A stretch of 64,000 bases of DNA from Gammaproteobacteria bacterium (GTDB lineage: Bacteria; Pseudomonadota; Gammaproteobacteria; Steroidobacterales; Steroidobacteraceae): assembly GCA_003164785.1 (NCBI GenBank), contig PLUE01000048.1:379-64378 (forward strand). The letters are read 5' to 3'. The notes under the pieces are model-generated. The model saw only the letters and a program-made list of their open reading frames with translations. It was not told where the DNA came from and made no database searches. The translations under genes and the position numbers were made by a program. Positions 18,269-26,839 of this stretch are shown here, one piece after another (the first letter of the stretch is position 1; each line of letters opens with the position of its first letter).

Positions 18269-20080
18269 ATGGCAGCCTTGGCGTCGGCGCGGGACGATGC
18301 CCATCTCCTCGGAGAATGGGCGCGGCTGCTCTTCGGCACCCTGGCTGCCGCTGGAGTCAGCGATGTATTCATCAGCCCCGGCTCCCGCTCGACGCCGTTC
18401 ACATGGCAGGCGCTGCAGACTCGCGGACTGCGCTGCCACGCGATCATCGACGAACGCAGCGCAGCCTTCGCGGCGCTCGGGTTTGCCCGGTCCGTGGGAC
18501 GTCCCGCGGCATTGCTGTGCACGTCGGGCACGGCGCCGGCCCACTATTTCCCCGCGCTCATCGAGGCCGCGCTCGCCTTCCTGCCCCTGCTCGTCATCAC
18601 GGCGGATCGCCCGTTCGAGGCGCAACACTCGGGGGCTGCACAGACGATCGACCAATTGAAGCTCTATGGCGACCATGTGCGGCGCTTCTTCGAGCTTGGG
18701 CTGCCGGACGGCGCGCAGAGCGCCCTACTCGGCCTGCGGCGCGCCGTCACTCAAGCAGTCGCGATTTCGCGATTCCCCCTGCCCGGGCCGGTTCATCTCA
18801 ACGTGCGCGCGCGCAAGCCCCTGGAGCCGGTCGCAGCCGCCGGCGCGAAACAGGTGGCGCTGAGCGCGCACGTCACTGCGTTGTTGGCCGAACCACCCAC
18901 GCGCCATGCGCCTTCCCGCGCCGTTCCCTGCCCCGGCGCACTGCAAGCCATCGTCGGTGCGCTCGTTCGCGCCCGCGCCGGCGCGATCGTGCTGGGCCCG
19001 CTCGCGCCAAAATCCAGCGAACTCGCTGGTCGGTTGGCCGAGATCGCCAACTCGCTGGGATTCCCGATTTTAGCCGAGGCGTCCAGCCAAATGCGCTTCG
19101 CGCTCGGTTCGCACCCGCTCGCCTGTCCGGATTTCGGGTGGTTCCTCGGGTCGGAGCCGTTTCGATACAAGCATCCTCCCGATGTCCTGTTGTATGTTGG
19201 CCTGACGCCGACCTGCGCCGAGATCGAGCGATGGGCTCTCGACGCCGCCGCGGAAGGCTACGTACTTTGCGAGCACGAAGGTCCCGATCCGAGCGGCATC
19301 GCGCGCGTGATTGCTCACGGCGACCTGGCCGCATCGCTCGCCGCGATGCTGCGCGAACTGCACTCCCTCCGCCACCAGCCGCGCCGTGAACAGTGTGCGT
19401 TTGCCACATCGCTGGTCCAGAGCGGCCGCATCTGCCGGGCACTGGTCCGCGAGGAACTCGCCTGCGAACCGGGGCTCGCCGAAGGCGCCGCTGTCGCGTG
19501 CATTGCCCGAGCCCTGCCGAATCTGGCGCAATTCATTCTCGGCAATAGCCTGCCCATCCGCGACGTCGACGCCTACGTGCTCGAGGCTGCCGAGGTGGTG
19601 ATTCTCACCCAGCGCGGCGCCAACGGTATCGACGGACTCGTGTCCGGAGCCGCCGGCAGCGCACTCGGCACGCAGCGCCCCACACTGCTGTTGCTGGGGG
19701 ACGTGAGTCTCCTCCATGACCTCGGCGGTCTCGCCGTGGCGAGCATGGTGCGTTCGCCGCTGGTGGTCGCGGTGCTCGACAATGCGGGAGGCCGAATCTT
19801 CGATCAGCTGCCGGTTCACCATGTATATGGCGCCGTTCCGGGTCTCGCGCATTTCTGGCGCACCGCCCCCGAGTGCGATCTGGCCCATGCCGCACGGCTC
19901 TTCGGGCTTCGCTACGCCGCTCCCACCACGCTCGCCGAGCTCTTTGCGTCGACCCAGGAAGCGCTCGCGACGAACTCGGCAACGCTGCTTCATGTACGCG
20001 TAGGTCCGGACAGCGCGCGGATGGTCCGCGAGCGTGTCCTGGCGCGATTCGGAATTCTCTTCGCGGGGTCCGCCCCGTGA
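18269..20080 (+). CDS. menD: SEPHCHC synthase (MenD)
   Basis: Thiamine-diphosphate enzyme joining 2-oxoglutarate and isochorismate to form 2-succinyl-5-enolpyruvyl-6-hydroxy-3-cyclohexene-1-carboxylate. It is 603 residues. PGSRSTPF and DERSAAFAALGFA (with the catalytic Glu of ThDP enzymes) are at the N-terminus, CTSGTAPAHYFPA follows, and the ThDP/Mg segment GDVSLLHDLGG to VLDNAGGRIFDQLP is near residues 475-515. The frame is clean through the end. The stop is TGA within GTGA, shared with the menH start, so translation is coupled. Confidence 0.95.
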   Translation: MAALASARDDAHLLGEWARLLFGTLAAAGVSDVFISPGSRSTPFTWQALQTRGLRCHAIIDERSAAFAALGFARSVGRPAALLCTSGTAPAHYFPALIEAALAFLPLLVITADRPFEAQHSGAAQTIDQLKLYGDHVRRFFELGLPDGAQSALLGLRRAVTQAVAISRFPLPGPVHLNVRARKPLEPVAAAGAKQVALSAHVTALLAEPPTRHAPSRAVPCPGALQAIVGALVRARAGAIVLGPLAPKSSELAGRLAEIANSLGFPILAEASSQMRFALGSHPLACPDFGWFLGSEPFRYKHPPDVLLYVGLTPTCAEIERWALDAAAEGYVLCEHEGPDPSGIARVIAHGDLAASLAAMLRELHSLRHQPRREQCAFATSLVQSGRICRALVREELACEPGLAEGAAVACIARALPNLAQFILGNSLPIRDVDAYVLEAAEVVILTQRGANGIDGLVSGAAGSALGTQRPTLLLLGDVSLLHDLGGLAVASMVRSPLVVAVLDNAGGRIFDQLPVHHVYGAVPGLAHFWRTAPECDLAHAARLFGLRYAAPTTLAELFASTQEALATNSATLLHVRVGPDSARMVRERVLARFGILFAGSAP

Positions 20081-20790
20081 GCTGGCTCATGCTGCACGGT
20101 TTCACCGGCTCGCCCGACAGCTTCGCAGAACTCGAGGTGCCGGGACCCGCCGTTGCCCCAGCATTGGGCGGACATCTCGCAGAGCCTGCGAGCGACGACT
20201 TTTTGTCGGAAGTGGAGCGCCTCGCCGCCCTCATGCCCAATGCGACCGAACTGTTCGGCTACTCTCTTGGGGGCCGCCTCGCGCTGGGCCTCTTGTCACG
20301 CTATCCAGACAGGTTCTCGCATGCCGTCATCGTCTCGGCGCATCCGGGGCTGCGCACCCAAGAGGAACGGATCGAGCGCCAGATACAGGACGGGCGGCTC
20401 GCGAGGCAATTGCGCGAGCGCGGTCTCGCTGAATTTATCGCTGCATGGGAAGTCCTGCCGCTGTGGGAAACCCAGCGGACGCTGCCCGACACCGTCAAGG
20501 CGCGCAAGCGAAAAGAGCGTCTCACGCATACGGCCGAAGGACTCGCAAGCTCCCTCATGAGTGTCGGGCTCGGACAAATGCCCGACCTGCGGCAGACGCT
20601 CGCGCAGACCGCATGCGCGGTGGACTTTCTGGTGGGTGCTCAGGATGAAAAGTTCGTGGCGCTTGCCGAGGAGCTGTGCTGCCTCATGCCGCACGCTCGA
20701 TTGGCGGTGGCGCCCAACGCCGGGCACGATCTCGTGCTCGAGCGTCCGGAGTTCTGTTCGGCTTACCTCTCTAAAGGACCCCCAAGATGA
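20077..20790 (+). CDS. menH: SHCHC synthase (alpha/beta hydrolase)
   Basis: Removes pyruvate from the MenD product to give 2-succinyl-6-hydroxy-2,4-cyclohexadiene carboxylate. It is 237 residues from a GTG overlapping the menD stop by four bases. Alpha/beta-hydrolase features are HGFTGSP (oxyanion region), [10 protein letters not shown] with the Ser nucleophile near residue 67, GAQDEKF with the Asp, and NAGHDLVLE with the His. An open frame reaches back to 19873 but lies wholly within menD. The stop overlaps menB by ATGA. Confidence 0.92.
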   Translation: MSWLMLHGFTGSPDSFAELEVPGPAVAPALGGHLAEPASDDFLSEVERLAALMPNATELFGYSLGGRLALGLLSRYPDRFSHAVIVSAHPGLRTQEERIERQIQDGRLARQLRERGLAEFIAAWEVLPLWETQRTLPDTVKARKRKERLTHTAEGLASSLMSVGLGQMPDLRQTLAQTACAVDFLVGAQDEKFVALAEELCCLMPHARLAVAPNAGHDLVLERPEFCSAYLSKGPPR

Positions 20791-21608
20791 CCGTGGAATG
20801 GCAGCCAATCGGCAAGTTCAAGGACGTGATCTACGAGAAGGCCGTCGAGGGCATCGCGAAGATCACGATCAACCGGCCGAAAGTGCGCAACGCCTTCCGG
20901 CCTCTCACGATTCAGGAGCTGGGTCAGGCGTTCGCAGACGCACGCGAGGATACGAATGTCGGTGTCGTCATCCTCACCGGCGCGGGCAAGGAAGCGTTCT
21001 GCTCCGGCGGCGACCAGCGGGTGCGGGGCACGGCCGGCTATGTGGGAGACGATGGGGTCGCGCGACTGAACGTGCTGGATTTGCAGCGCCAAATCCGCAC
21101 GCTGCCCAAGCCGGTCATTGCCATGGTGTCGGGCTACGCCATCGGCGGAGGACACATTCTGCATCTGATTTGCGACCTTACGATCGCCGCCGAGAATGCG
21201 CGTTTCGGGCAAACCGGGCCCAAGGTCGGCAGCTTCGATGGCGGCTATGGATCCTCTTATCTGGCACGTGTGGTCGGCCAAAAGAAGGCCCGCGAGATCT
21301 GGTTTTTATGCCGCCAGTACGACGCGCAGCAGGCATTCGACATGGGCTTGGTCAACCTTGTCGTGCCCAACGAGCGGCTCGAAGAGGAAACCATCGGTTG
21401 GTGCCGGGAAATCTTGCAGCATAGCCCGATGGCGTTGCGCTGCCTCAAGTCCGCGCTCAACGCCGACTGCGATGGCCAGGCGGGCCTGCAGGAGCTGGCG
21501 GGCAATGCGACATTGCTTTTCTACATGAGCGACGAGGCGAAAGAAGGACGAGATGCGTTCTTGGAAAAGCGCAAACCCGACTTCAAACGCTTCAAGCGCC
21601 TGCCGTGA
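20787..21608 (+). CDS. menB: 1,4-dihydroxy-2-naphthoyl-CoA synthase
   Basis: Crotonase-fold enzyme that closes the second ring of o-succinylbenzoyl-CoA. It is 273 residues, the usual MenB length. Signatures are [43 protein letters not shown], and [20 protein letters not shown] with the active-site Asp/Tyr region. The C-terminal helix [13 protein letters not shown] is typical. It overlaps menH by 4 bp; menC begins 22 bp after its stop. Confidence 0.97.
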   Translation: MTVEWQPIGKFKDVIYEKAVEGIAKITINRPKVRNAFRPLTIQELGQAFADAREDTNVGVVILTGAGKEAFCSGGDQRVRGTAGYVGDDGVARLNVLDLQRQIRTLPKPVIAMVSGYAIGGGHILHLICDLTIAAENARFGQTGPKVGSFDGGYGSSYLARVVGQKKAREIWFLCRQYDAQQAFDMGLVNLVVPNERLEEETIGWCREILQHSPMALRCLKSALNADCDGQAGLQELAGNATLLFYMSDEAKEGRDAFLEKRKPDFKRFKRLP

Positions 21609-21630
21609 CCAGTCGGCCACCTCGTGCCTC

Positions 21631-22686
21631 ATGAGGTTGTCCCTGAGACGGGTATCGGGACCGAGCGAGCACGCGGAAAACGCGCACAGTGCGTGGCCTT
21701 CGCGATCCGGGCTTTTGCTCGAGCTATGCGTGGGCGGCTGTCGCGGCTTCGGTGAAGCCTCCCCGCTGCCGGGTTTGTCACCGGATACCCTGGAGAGCGC
21801 CGCGACCGCGCTCGGCGCGCTGGATCTCGCCGCGGTGGAGCGCGCGCTCGATCTCGAGCACACCGAAGACTCGCTCGACGCCGTGGCCAGCCTGCTTCCG
21901 CAAGGGCAACCGGCGGCGCGCATGGCGCTCGAGACCGCGGTCCTCGATATGCGCGGACATCTTCGCCGCCGTTCGGCGCCGGCACTATTGGGCGCCGATT
22001 CCGGCGCCACACGCGCACTGGCGTGGCTGGTGGGCGCCCCGGACGCGGGTGCGCTCGACCGCATTCACGGCGCACAGCGGGCAGGATACGTCCATTTCAA
22101 GCTCAAATTGGGCGGCCCCGGAAATCTCAAGACGGAGCTCGATCGGGTGCAGGCGTTGCGAACTGCGCTCGGCGCCGCGCCGCGGCTGCGAATCGACGTC
22201 AATCGCGCCTGGTCGCTGGAGCAGACTCGCTACGCCTGCAGAATTCTCGAAACGCTCGACATCGAGTTCCTCGAAGAGCCGTCTGCGCTGCTGACCAAGC
22301 CCCTCTGCAGCACGATTCCCCTGGCCCTCGATGAGTCGCTTCGGGGCCTCGACCCGGACGATCTGGCGGCGCTCGCGCGATCGTCGGGCGCGCGCGTCGT
22401 CGTCTTGAAGCCGATGCTACTCGGCGGACTGAGCCACTGTCTCACGCTGGGCCGGCGCGCCGCCGCGTTGAATCTGAGCGTGATCGTTTCCCACAGCTTC
22501 GATGGACCGGTGGCACTCACCGCGGCGGCCGCACTCGCGCTGGCATTGCCGGGGCGGGCGGCCCATGGGCTCGGTCCCCACCCCGGAATCGCCGCGTGGC
22601 CCCAACTGCCGCTACCGATCGTCGACGGACGCCTTCATGCGTGGTCCGGTACCGGCCTAGGCTTCGCCTCGGATCCGCTCACGTGA
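21631..22686 (+). CDS. menC: o-Succinylbenzoate synthase
   Basis: Enolase-superfamily dehydratase making o-succinylbenzoate from SHCHC. It is 351 residues from the ATG at 21631; the open frame begins earlier inside menB. The catalytic set is visible: KLKLGG (first Lys of the pair), RIDVNRAW (metal Asp), LEEPS (metal Glu), ALDESLRG (metal Asp) and VVLKPMLLGG (second catalytic Lys). The first 30 residues are poorly conserved, so the exact start is moderately sure. The TGA overlaps the GTG start of menE. Confidence 0.92.
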   Translation: MRLSLRRVSGPSEHAENAHSAWPSRSGLLLELCVGGCRGFGEASPLPGLSPDTLESAATALGALDLAAVERALDLEHTEDSLDAVASLLPQGQPAARMALETAVLDMRGHLRRRSAPALLGADSGATRALAWLVGAPDAGALDRIHGAQRAGYVHFKLKLGGPGNLKTELDRVQALRTALGAAPRLRIDVNRAWSLEQTRYACRILETLDIEFLEEPSALLTKPLCSTIPLALDESLRGLDPDDLAALARSSGARVVVLKPMLLGGLSHCLTLGRRAAALNLSVIVSHSFDGPVALTAAAALALALPGRAAHGLGPHPGIAAWPQLPLPIVDGRLHAWSGTGLGFASDPLT

Positions 22687-24074
22687 CCGGTCTGTCGATT
22701 TTCACCGCCGCCGAGGAGTCGCCCACCCGGGTGGGTCTGATTCTAGGAAATGCCCGCTTCACGTATGGCGAACTGGCCACGCTCAGCGCGACTCGCGCCG
22801 CCGCCCTGGCGCGGATTCACGCGCCGTTGCTGCTTCAGCCGCTGCTCAATCTCGACACCCTGCTCTGGCTCTACGCCCTGGCAGCGACGGGCAGGCCGTT
22901 CCTGGCGCTCCATGCACAGGCGACCGAGCAAGACAGAGCCGTGGCACAGGCCCTGACCGGTGCCCAGGATCTACCTCCGGTGGAACCCGGACCCGCACCG
23001 GCGCCCACGGAATCGGAAGCCCACCCGGAAGCTGCATTTTCACTGATGCTCACTTCCGGCTCGAGCGGCAAGCCCAAGATCGTCGTCTTGAGCCGCCGCG
23101 CGGTCATCGCGTCCGCTGCCGGCTCGGAGTCGAATTTGGGTCTCGATGAGGACGAGCGTTGGTTGGTGTGTCTGCCTCTGTCGCACGTGGCCGGACTGTC
23201 GATCATCGTGCGCATGCTGGTCGCGCGCCGCACGGTCGTGGTGTTTGCGCCGGGTGCCGCCGGTCTCCTGGCGTGCGTGAGCGAGCTCGGGCGTCAGCTG
23301 TGGGAACATCGCGTGACCCTCGTGTCGCTGGTTCCGGCTGTCTTGGAACGCCTTCTCGACGAGAGCTTTCAACCGCCCCCTTCGCTGCGCGCGGTGCTGC
23401 TGGGCGGCGCGGGGTGTACGCCGGTTCTTGCGGAGCGCGCCAGACGAGCGGGTATCCCGCTGCTGACCAGCTACGGGCTCACCGAAACGGGATCGCAAAT
23501 CGCGGCGCGGCGGTATGTCGAGCGATATGCGCCTCTCCCACAGCACAGCGGCTGCGTGAGTTCGGGCCAACCGCTGGCCGGGGTCGAAATTAAAATCGTG
23601 GGTGAACGCATCGCCATCAAGGCGTCCAGCCTGTTCTCCGGCTATGTGGGCGCGGCGACGCCCGCGGTCGACGCCGATGGCTGGTTCGTCACGACGGATC
23701 GTGGCTCCGTGGGGCCCGCGGGCGAGATCTACGTGCTCGGCCGCAGCGACTCGGTCATCGTCACGGGCGGCGAGAAGGTCGACCCTGAGGAGGTGGAGCG
23801 CGCCCTCCGTGCACTGCCGGAGATTCGAGATGCGTGCGTTTTCGGTCTGCCGTCGGGCGATTTCGGCCAGCGCGTCGTGGCAGTGGTCGTGCCGACGGCG
23901 CCGAGTCCTCCTCTCACGCTCGCTCACCTGACCGTGCAGCTGCGCGAGCAGCTGGCTCGATACAAATTGCCGCGAGCTCTGGTGATTGCAGACGCCTTGC
24001 CGATCACGGCATCGGGCAAACTGGATCGCGTGGCCTGTATCGCTCGATTCGGCCCTGCAGTCGAACCCCCATGA
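22683..24074 (+). CDS. menE: o-Succinylbenzoate-CoA ligase
   Basis: ANL-superfamily enzyme activating o-succinylbenzoate to its CoA thioester with ATP. It is 463 residues from a GTG that overlaps menC (GTGA). Motifs in order are LMLTSGSSGKPK (phosphate loop), TSYGLTETGS, DGWFVTTDRGSVG (TGD-type position with DRG), GRSDSVIVTGGEKV and PITASGKLDRVA with the C-terminal catalytic Lys. It is last gene of menFDHBCE. Together with menA and absent ubiE/menG, the window covers all but the final methylation and the OSB-CoA thioesterase step. Confidence 0.93.
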   Translation: MTGLSIFTAAEESPTRVGLILGNARFTYGELATLSATRAAALARIHAPLLLQPLLNLDTLLWLYALAATGRPFLALHAQATEQDRAVAQALTGAQDLPPVEPGPAPAPTESEAHPEAAFSLMLTSGSSGKPKIVVLSRRAVIASAAGSESNLGLDEDERWLVCLPLSHVAGLSIIVRMLVARRTVVVFAPGAAGLLACVSELGRQLWEHRVTLVSLVPAVLERLLDESFQPPPSLRAVLLGGAGCTPVLAERARRAGIPLLTSYGLTETGSQIAARRYVERYAPLPQHSGCVSSGQPLAGVEIKIVGERIAIKASSLFSGYVGAATPAVDADGWFVTTDRGSVGPAGEIYVLGRSDSVIVTGGEKVDPEEVERALRALPEIRDACVFGLPSGDFGQRVVAVVVPTAPSPPLTLAHLTVQLREQLARYKLPRALVIADALPITASGKLDRVACIARFGPAVEPP

Positions 24075-24207
24075 ATTCGATGGCCATCCCGCAGCCGACG
24101 GTCGGGCGGCGCGCGCCGGGTGCATTGGGTGAGACTTCGAGCGTGCCGCAGGAATGCCCCGGCCGCCCTCTCTTACGAACACGCCGGCGAATCAGGGGCC
24201 GAATTCT

Positions 24208-24735
24208 TCATTGCGGCCGGTGTGTCTTGTGAAACGTCGCATCGATCAGATGCAACGCGTCGGCGCTGTCCCATTGTCTGGCACCGTAAATTCTCCCGAG
24301 TACCCGACCATCGGCATCGACAAAGACGGTCAACGGCAGTTGCGAAGCACCCAGCATATTTTCCATCAGCAAATCATGGTCGATGAAATGGCTGATGGTC
24401 GCATTCGTCATGTTCAACAAGTCTTTGGCTCGATCGGCATAATCGTCGGTCGAGATGCCGATGATTGCGAAATATTGTTGTTGGTCGCGCCACGCGAGCC
24501 GCTCCAATGACGCCATTTCCTGCTTACAGGGTCCGCACCAGCTCGCCCAGACATTGATGATCAACGGTCGGCCGCGGTACGCGCTCAAGCTTCGCAACGG
24601 CCCGTTGAGTCCCTGCAGAGTCGCGCCCCGCAGTGTGCCGCCGATCGGGATCTCTCCGGGAGTGGTCGCGAACGCCGTCGGAGGCACGACGGCGAAGCAC
24701 ACGGCAAGAACGGCCAGGCATTGACGAAGTCGCAT
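24208..24735 (-). CDS. TlpA/ResA-like periplasmic thioredoxin
   Basis: A 175-residue exported thiol-disulfide protein. The signal peptide is MRLRQCLAVLAVCFAVVPPT, followed by an AhpC/TSA-type thioredoxin fold with WASWCGPCKQEM (active-site CGPC), GISTDDY and LPLTVFVDADGRVLGR, the cis-Pro loop. Such proteins keep apocytochrome heme-binding cysteines reduced or reduce other periplasmic thiols. That would be useful for the roughly 25 CxxCH sites encoded in this window, but the link is inference. The start at 24735 is preferred over the ATG at 24750. It converges on the men operon. Confidence 0.85.
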   Translation of the reverse strand: MRLRQCLAVLAVCFAVVPPTAFATTPGEIPIGGTLRGATLQGLNGPLRSLSAYRGRPLIINVWASWCGPCKQEMASLERLAWRDQQQYFAIIGISTDDYADRAKDLLNMTNATISHFIDHDLLMENMLGASQLPLTVFVDADGRVLGRIYGARQWDSADALHLIDATFHKTHRPQ

Positions 24736-24963
24736 ACATTGAGGTTCCATGGGCGTCAGATTCTATCTCGATCTATATAACCACACTCGGGAAAAGGCGC
24801 AACCACCTACGGGTTATCGCGACTGCGATCCGGAATTCGATCGGTCCATCTTCTGTGCCGAGCAATCCTGCGGTCAGCACCGATTGTATTGTGGATTATG
24901 CGTACTGTGGCTTTCCGGCCGATGCTTTACCTTAATCACTCGCGAGTAACAGGACTGAGATAA

Positions 24964-25770
24964 ATGCCTGCCAATATGTTTCCCGCCGATGACTCGCGCC
25001 GAAACAGGCTGTTGGCCGCACTCCCGCACACGGAATGGGAGCGAATACACAGGAGTTTGGAGCCGGTGGAAATGCCGCTCGGTAAAGTTGTGAGCGAGTC
25101 CGGCTCGCCACTCCGCCACATGTACTTCCCGACCACTTCGACCATTTCCCACGCTTACGTCACGGTCGAGGGTGCGTCGATGCAGATTACGGCGGTGGGC
25201 AATGAAGGACTCGTGGGCATTACCCTGATCATGGGCAGCAAAACGTCGCTGGGCCGGGCGGTCGTGCAAACCGCCGGACGAGCCTATCGCCTCAGGCAAG
25301 AGATACTGCAAGAGGAATTCTCAAGGGGCGGCGCGATGCAACGCGTGCTCCTGTTATATACGCAGGTGTGTCTCACACAGATTGCGCTGTCGGCCATCTG
25401 CAATCAGCTTCATTCCATCGATCAGCAATTGATCCGCTGGCTGCTGTTTACGCTCGATCGTCTCGCCTCGGACCGACTGACGATAACGCACGAACTGATC
25501 GCCAACATCTTGGGCGCACGCCGGGAACGAATCACCGAGGCTGCAGGAAAATTGCAGCACCTGGGTCTCATCGCATCCAGCCGCGGCCAAATCACGGTCA
25601 TCAATCGAGCCGGTCTCGAAACACGCTGCTGCGAGTGCTACGGCGTGGTGCGCCGAGAATATGATCGCCTTCTGGGCGATGGCGTAATTGTACCGGAGTC
25701 GGAGCCAGGTGATGTTCTGCCATTTCCCAGAAGGCTCATTCCGCGACCCCGGGCGGACCGTACGAATTGA
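24964..25770 (+). CDS. Crp/Fnr-family transcriptional regulator
   Basis: A 268-residue protein with an N-terminal beta-roll (residues about 20-140) and a C-terminal winged helix (about 160-225). The recognition helix region reads ITHELIANILGARRERITEA, with the Arg-Glu pair at the position that reads G-C pairs in CRP. There is no FNR-like N-terminal Cys cluster, so O2 sensing through FeS is not evident; a CCEC motif occurs near residue 220. The cNMP-binding Arg/Ser signature is not clear either. AGGA is about 10 bases before the ATG. It is the only such regulator in the window and a candidate for the TGTAC-N6-GTACA sites. Confidence 0.88.
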   Translation: MPANMFPADDSRRNRLLAALPHTEWERIHRSLEPVEMPLGKVVSESGSPLRHMYFPTTSTISHAYVTVEGASMQITAVGNEGLVGITLIMGSKTSLGRAVVQTAGRAYRLRQEILQEEFSRGGAMQRVLLLYTQVCLTQIALSAICNQLHSIDQQLIRWLLFTLDRLASDRLTITHELIANILGARRERITEAAGKLQHLGLIASSRGQITVINRAGLETRCCECYGVVRREYDRLLGDGVIVPESEPGDVLPFPRRLIPRPRADRTN

Positions 25771-25807
25771 CCTATCCACCGAATTCATCGCCCTTTCCGC
25801 TCCCGTG

Positions 25808-26839
25808 TCAGCAGATGCGCGGCAATGGGTCGTCTTCGAGTTCATCGAGCGAGCGCTGGCCGCCAAAGGCCGTCGCCAGTATGACCTGCGGCGCACCTGC
25901 GCTCACCTCGCCGATCAGGGCCGCTTGGGGTGCGACCCGGCGCAACGTTGCCAGCGCGGTCTCGGCGGACTCAGGTCCCACGACCGCAACGACGCGGCCC
26001 TCGCAGGCCAGATATAGTGGATCAAAGCCCAGCAATTCACATACCGATTGCACGGCGTCGTCGATGGGGATGCACGCTTCCGAGAGGCGAACGGCCAGCC
26101 CGGTCGCCCGCGCGATCTCGTGCGCCACGGTCGCAAGCCCGCCACGCGTGGGATCGCGCATGAAACGCAAATGGGGTACCGTCATCAGCGCCTGTGCCTG
26201 GGGCAATACGCTGGCGGCGTCCGATTTCAGGTCGCCGCGCAGGCCGAATTCCTGGCGGGCGAGCATGACGGCGGCGCCATGATCACCGATGGGACCGCTG
26301 ACCAACAGGCGATCGCCGGCGCGAATTTGGTCGAGCGCGAAGCGCACGCCGCGCGGTCGGAAACCCACTCCCGTGGTCGCCAAATAGATCCCGTCACAGT
26401 CACCGCGACCGACGACCTTGGTATCGCCGGCGACCACCGCGACGCCGCTGTCGCGCGCCGCGCTCGCCAGTGCGTCGATCACGCGGCGCAGCAGGGCGAT
26501 CTCCAATCCTTCTTCGAGGAACACGTTCAGGGTCATGTAACGTGGCACGGCGCCGCTGACCGCGAGATCGTTGACCGTGCCGTGCACGGCCAACGAGCCG
26601 ATGTTACCGCCCGGAAATTCGAGCGGCTGGACCGTGAAGCCATCGGTGGTGATGACGAGATCGCGATCGGCGGGCAGGGGTAGCGCGACTGCATCGGCGG
26701 CGGTGTCGAGTTGCGGATTCGCGAGGGCCGGCACGAACAGCTCGTCGATCAGCTCGCGCATCAGCCGGCCCCCATTGCCGTGTGCAAGACTGATGTGCGT
26801 GTCACGAAATGCAGGTGAGCGCAAGCGATCCCGATTCAT
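25808..26839 (-). CDS. hypE: Hydrogenase maturation protein HypE (carbamoyl dehydratase)
   Basis: PurM-like ATP-dependent enzyme that dehydrates the C-terminal thiocarboxamide delivered by HypF to a thiocyanate, the CN donor for the [NiFe] site. It is 343 residues. The N-terminus has AHGNGGRLMRELI, and the C-terminus ends PLPRIC, the invariant carbamoylated Cys as the last residue. The ATG overlaps the hypF stop (ATGA), which places it last in hypABCDFE. Confidence 0.97.
   Translation of the reverse strand: MNRDRLRSPAFRDTHISLAHGNGGRLMRELIDELFVPALANPQLDTAADAVALPLPADRDLVITTDGFTVQPLEFPGGNIGSLAVHGTVNDLAVSGAVPRYMTLNVFLEEGLEIALLRRVIDALASAARDSGVAVVAGDTKVVGRGDCDGIYLATTGVGFRPRGVRFALDQIRAGDRLLVSGPIGDHGAAVMLARQEFGLRGDLKSDAASVLPQAQALMTVPHLRFMRDPTRGGLATVAHEIARATGLAVRLSEACIPIDDAVQSVCELLGFDPLYLACEGRVVAVVGPESAETALATLRRVAPQAALIGEVSAGAPQVILATAFGGQRSLDELEDDPLPRIC

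Noticed and set aside
24749-24949. 66-residue plus-strand frame between TlpA-like and Crp/Fnr genes
   Set aside because: No ribosome site, no domain, Cys-rich by chance; left as intergenic.
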